Of a stretch of 8,359 nucleotides of DNA, positions 6,807 through 8,359 are shown one piece after another (position 1 is the first letter of the stretch; every line of letters begins with the position of its first letter). The position numbers and the translations under genes are program-made. The stretch spans positions 1 through 8,359 of the forward strand of contig CALFHW010000022.1 in assembly GCA_937876695.1 (NCBI GenBank), in the 5' to 3' direction. The notes beneath the pieces were generated by a model that saw nothing but the letters and a program-made list of their open reading frames with translations, was not told the DNA's origin and did not search any database. Origin of the DNA: an uncultured bacterium (lineage in GTDB: Bacteria > Patescibacteriota > Dojkabacteria > CALFHW01).

Positions 6807-7589
6807 TTAGCTAGCTTTCTTAGTGCTGGCCTTTTTGGTAGCTACCTTTTTCTTAGCTGGCTTCTTCTCGACCTTTGCTTTAGCTGTAGAAACTGCCTTC
6901 TTAGCTGCAGGTTTCTTTGCTTCTGGCTTTGTAGCCTCAGTTTTAGCTGCTTCCTTTTTGCCCTCAGACTTTTTAGCTCCGGTACCCTTCTTAGCTGCAC
7001 TATCGATAGCTGCTACAGTCATGGCTGAAGCCTTTGGTGCTGCTGCGTTGCCGCTCATCAATGCGATCAGCTTGTCCATTTTCTCATTCAAGTCACTGAT
7101 GCCCTTGGCAAGAGCGCGGTTTCCTGCAGACTGCTTATCTGAATCGCCTTGTCCAGCACCGTCAAAACTCTTGTTGCTCTTGTGGTAAACGCTGTCATTG
7201 GAGTAACTAGGTTTCTTTCTTTCTGGACGATCTGAGTAGCTTCCGCCACCGTCGTTCATTTTCTGGAAACAATCGCTACAGTATATTGGCTTGTCGCCAG
7301 TTGGTTTGAAAGGAACTTCGCAGTTGTTGCCGCAGTTATCGCAGACAGCTGGGTGCATTGCTGGTCTCTCTCTGAAACCACCATCACGACCGCCGCCGAA
7401 TCTACTACCGCCGTCACGTCCGCCGCCAAATCTGCTGCCGCCGTCACGACCGCCGCCAAATCTACTACCGCCGTCACGTGATCCTCCGCCAAACCTATTG
7501 CCACCATCTCTGCCACGCGAGCCGCCGCCAAATCTACTACTGCCGCCACCGCGGTTACTACTTGGTCTATTGTTATTAAAATCTCCCAT
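6807..7589 (-). CDS. RGG-repeat / CxxC-x17-CxxC zinc-ribbon / histone-H1-like-tail protein
   Basis: A modular 260-aa protein, probably binding nucleic acid. Residues 13-73 are Gly/Arg/Asp-rich, with five RFGGG units (Arg19, 32, 43, 53, 63) and three exact 10-residue repeats GSRFGGGRDG (41-70). Residues 83-107 hold a zinc ribbon with Cys83, Cys86, Cys104 and Cys107 spaced CxxC-x17-CxxC and the inner motif PFKPTGDKPIYC. This spacing is that of a known small zinc-domain family that I recall as common in Patescibacteria. Residues 158-180 (ALAKGISDLNEKMDKLIALM) could form an amphipathic helix for oligomerisation. Residues 185-260 are a Lys/Ala/Pro/Thr tail like bacterial histone H1-like proteins. 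The arrangement suggests an RNA- or DNA-associated protein, perhaps condensate-forming, but no function is established. The start is ATG 7589, with a promoter 40 nt upstream and no ribosome site. Its stop is 3 nt from the converging flavoprotein stop. Confidence 0.87.
   Translation of the reverse strand: MGDFNNNRPSSNRGGGSSRFGGGSRGRDGGNRFGGGSRDGGSRFGGGRDGGSRFGGGRDGGSRFGGGRDGGFRERPAMHPAVCDNCGNNCEVPFKPTGDKPIYCSDCFQKMNDGGGSYSDRPERKKPSYSNDSVYHKSNKSFDGAGQGDSDKQSAGNRALAKGISDLNEKMDKLIALMSGNAAAPKASAMTVAAIDSAAKKGTGAKKSEGKKEAAKTEATKPEAKKPAAKKAVSTAKAKVEKKPAKKKVATKKASTKKAS
7374..7535 (-). repeat. Tandem 30-bp coding repeats (RGG region)
   Basis: About 54 codons of Gly/Arg-rich repeats. Three consecutive 30-bp units at 7380-7469 encode identical decapeptides, with a few silent changes between copies. 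Flanking units are degenerate and of other lengths (11-13 residues). Silent differences mean the copies are not a fresh duplication. Copy number could still vary between strains. Confidence 0.85.
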
Positions 7590-7628
7590 AAGGATGGTAC
7601 TTTCGGTTTAGTTAAGGTAAGTATGCCC

Positions 7629-7657
7629 AATATATGCTATAACTGCCAAAATAGCAA
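7629..7657 (-). promoter_or_regulatory. Promoter of the zinc-ribbon gene (minus strand)
   Basis: Read on the minus strand, TTGCTA (7657-7652) and TATATT (7634-7629) are separated by exactly 17 bases, with 4/6 and 5/6 consensus matches. Transcription would start near 7622, leaving a leader of about 33 nt before ATG 7589. It overlaps a candidate plus-strand promoter. Confidence 0.55.
7635..7643 (+). promoter_or_regulatory. Candidate extended -10 promoter for the DUF1801 gene
   Basis: TGCTATAAC matches TGnTATAAT at all but the last base. No good -35 is visible. Transcription would begin near 7650, with a leader of about 38 nt before ATG 7688. It abuts the -10 and lies in the spacer of the opposing promoter, so the two could not easily be used at once. 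Confidence 0.4.
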
Positions 7658-7687
7658 CAATTATGCAATATTTGTTAATATCTAGGT

Positions 7688-8083
7688 ATGAATAAACTCA
7701 ATTCTGAAGTAACAAAACTAATAGAATCTCAGAAGCATCCATTGGAGGAGTCGATCACTGAACTGCGCAAGCTCATCTTGTCAGCAGAGGAATCTTTAGC
7801 GGAAAATATCAAGTGGAATGGTCCCAATTACTCTGTAGGACAGGTCGATAGGATTACTGTGCGCACGCAACCAACTACACAGCTACAATTGATTTTTCAC
7901 CGCGGCGCCAAAGTTCAACAGCAACCCAAAGACCACCTCATCGAAGACGAAGCAGGGTTATTGGTTTGGAAAGAGAACGACCGTGCAATTCTGACCATCA
8001 AAGACCCCGGTTTCATTCAAACGCACAAATCCGAAATCGCGCAGTACGTGAGGGAGTGGGTGAGGGTGACTCAGTTATCATAG
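7688..8083 (+). CDS. DUF1801 domain protein (YdhG/YdeI-like)
   Basis: A small soluble protein of the DUF1801 family, whose biochemical role is not well defined. Supporting features are the N-terminal HPLEESITELRKLILSAEE helix (17-35), the hallmark IKWNGPNYSV (41-50), the central strand LQLIFHRGAKV (66-76), and a C-terminal helix ending IAQYVREWVRV. The 131-aa length is normal for a single-domain member. The start is ATG 7688, with only an AGG three bases before it. It is transcribed away from the zinc-ribbon gene and looks monocistronic, since a short palindrome and a new promoter follow. No catalytic residues can be assigned. Confidence 0.85.
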   Translation: MNKLNSEVTKLIESQKHPLEESITELRKLILSAEESLAENIKWNGPNYSVGQVDRITVRTQPTTQLQLIFHRGAKVQQQPKDHLIEDEAGLLVWKENDRAILTIKDPGFIQTHKSEIAQYVREWVRVTQLS

Positions 8084-8095
8084 ATTCACCACAAT

Positions 8096-8109
8096 AAGCC
8101 CGGGCTTTT
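8096..8109 (+). terminator. Weak possible terminator after the DUF1801 gene
   Basis: AAGCCCGGGCTT is a perfect 12-base palindrome followed by TT, 12 nt after the DUF1801 stop. Because the palindrome has no spacer, the hairpin stem is at most 4 bp, so it would be weak. Its place between a stop codon and a promoter is what suggests it. Confidence 0.25.
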
Positions 8110-8135
8110 GAGCGCGGCATCGTCTGAGGTATAAT
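8108..8135 (+). promoter_or_regulatory. Promoter of the gene at the right edge
   Basis: TTGAGC (8108-8113), a 16-base spacer and a perfect TATAAT (8130-8135). Transcription would start near 8142, so the leader before ATG 8160 is only about 18 nt and has no ribosome site. Confidence 0.6.
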
Positions 8136-8159
8136 CCGGATATTTCAATTACCACAGAA

Positions 8160-8359
8160 ATGACAGAACAATTATCCGACGACAGAAGGCAAGACTTCAG
8201 AGACGAGGTCATAAGTCCGATCGCCGAGGAGTTGAAAAAAATATTGCAAGTAGGGGCCCCCATAGCGGTGGGTAGTTACATCCAGGAGCCTGATGTGCTC
8301 GGGAAGGCAATACATGTAAAAACCGTCGCCTTAGCTAGAGGATGCATACATGGTATTAT
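8160..8359 (+). CDS. Hypothetical protein, 3' end missing
   Basis: An open frame from ATG 8160 runs off the right edge with 66 codons visible and no stop. It begins MTEQLSDDRRQDFRDEVISP, is charged at the N-terminus, and continues with a helix-like segment (IAEELKKILQVG) and then APIAVGSYIQEPDVLGKAIH. No signal peptide or membrane helix is visible, so it is probably cytoplasmic. The strong -10 just upstream and the sensible amino-acid composition support it being real. I do not recognise the family from this fragment. Confidence 0.65.
   Translation, partial: MTEQLSDDRRQDFRDEVISPIAEELKKILQVGAPIAVGSYIQEPDVLGKAIHVKTVALARGCIHGI

Noticed and set aside
6823..7188. Plus-strand Ala/Phe/Leu-rich open frame that looks like a membrane protein
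   Set aside because: It is the antisense of the Lys/Ala-rich tail (Lys codons read as Phe/Leu), with no promoter or family motif.
7380..7469. Tandem 30-bp repeats as a CRISPR array or minisatellite
   Set aside because: There are no spacers between copies; the units are in frame and encode identical decapeptides with silent differences.
7291..7611. Plus-strand proline-rich open frame opposite the RGG region
   Set aside because: It is the complement of the Gly/Arg repeats; repeated PPPNLLPPS is what GC-rich glycine codons give on the other strand. The minus-strand protein has a zinc ribbon and a promoter.

Overview
The window most resembles a genome fragment from a Patescibacteria/CPR bacterium, possibly Saccharibacteria. 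This is inferred from gene content, not from a marker gene. The evidence is a CxxC-x17-CxxC zinc-ribbon protein with low-complexity tails, compact and overlapping genes, a cell-envelope gene set (S49 peptidase, M23 peptidase, sortase, ABC-2 exporter), and almost no Shine-Dalgarno sequences. TGA is a normal stop here: three genes end with it, two of them at tight junctions. That argues against the UGA=Gly code of Gracilibacteria and Absconditabacteria.

Layout. Positions 1-1214 hold the 3' part of a membrane-anchored or secreted protein of unknown function, whose start lies before the window. A possible promoter (1211-1240) leads into sppA-like 1296-2438 (S49 signal peptide peptidase), followed after 10 nt by an M23 metallopeptidase with a membrane anchor and coiled coil (2449-3315). 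Next is a short segment with an extended -10 promoter (3348-3356). It precedes a sortase whose transmembrane anchor is only included if translation starts at ATT 3383. The sortase is coupled by TAATG overlap to an ABC ATPase (3991-4926). The ATPase is followed by an ABC-2 permease (4948-6060), which is coupled by ATGA overlap to a ferredoxin-NADP-reductase-like flavoprotein (6057-6803). These four genes look like one operon.

Converging on it, with only 3 nt between stops, is a minus-strand gene (7589-6807). It encodes an RGG-repeat / zinc-ribbon / histone-H1-like-tail protein. Its probable terminator hairpin lies inside the coding end of the flavoprotein gene. A 98-nt region with overlapping divergent promoters separates it from a DUF1801 gene (7688-8083). 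Finally, a clear promoter (8108-8135) with a very short leader drives an unrecognised gene that runs off the right edge (8160 onward).

How the genes fit together: most products act at or outside the membrane. SppA would clear cut signal peptides or membrane proteins, M23 would cut peptidoglycan cross-links, and the sortase would anchor or join surface proteins. The ABC-2 pair would export an unknown substrate. The flavoprotein's link to the exporter is unexplained. The zinc-ribbon protein is probably a nucleic-acid binder unrelated to the envelope genes. No RNA genes, CRISPR arrays or mobile elements were seen, and no gene-free stretch exceeds 300 bases.
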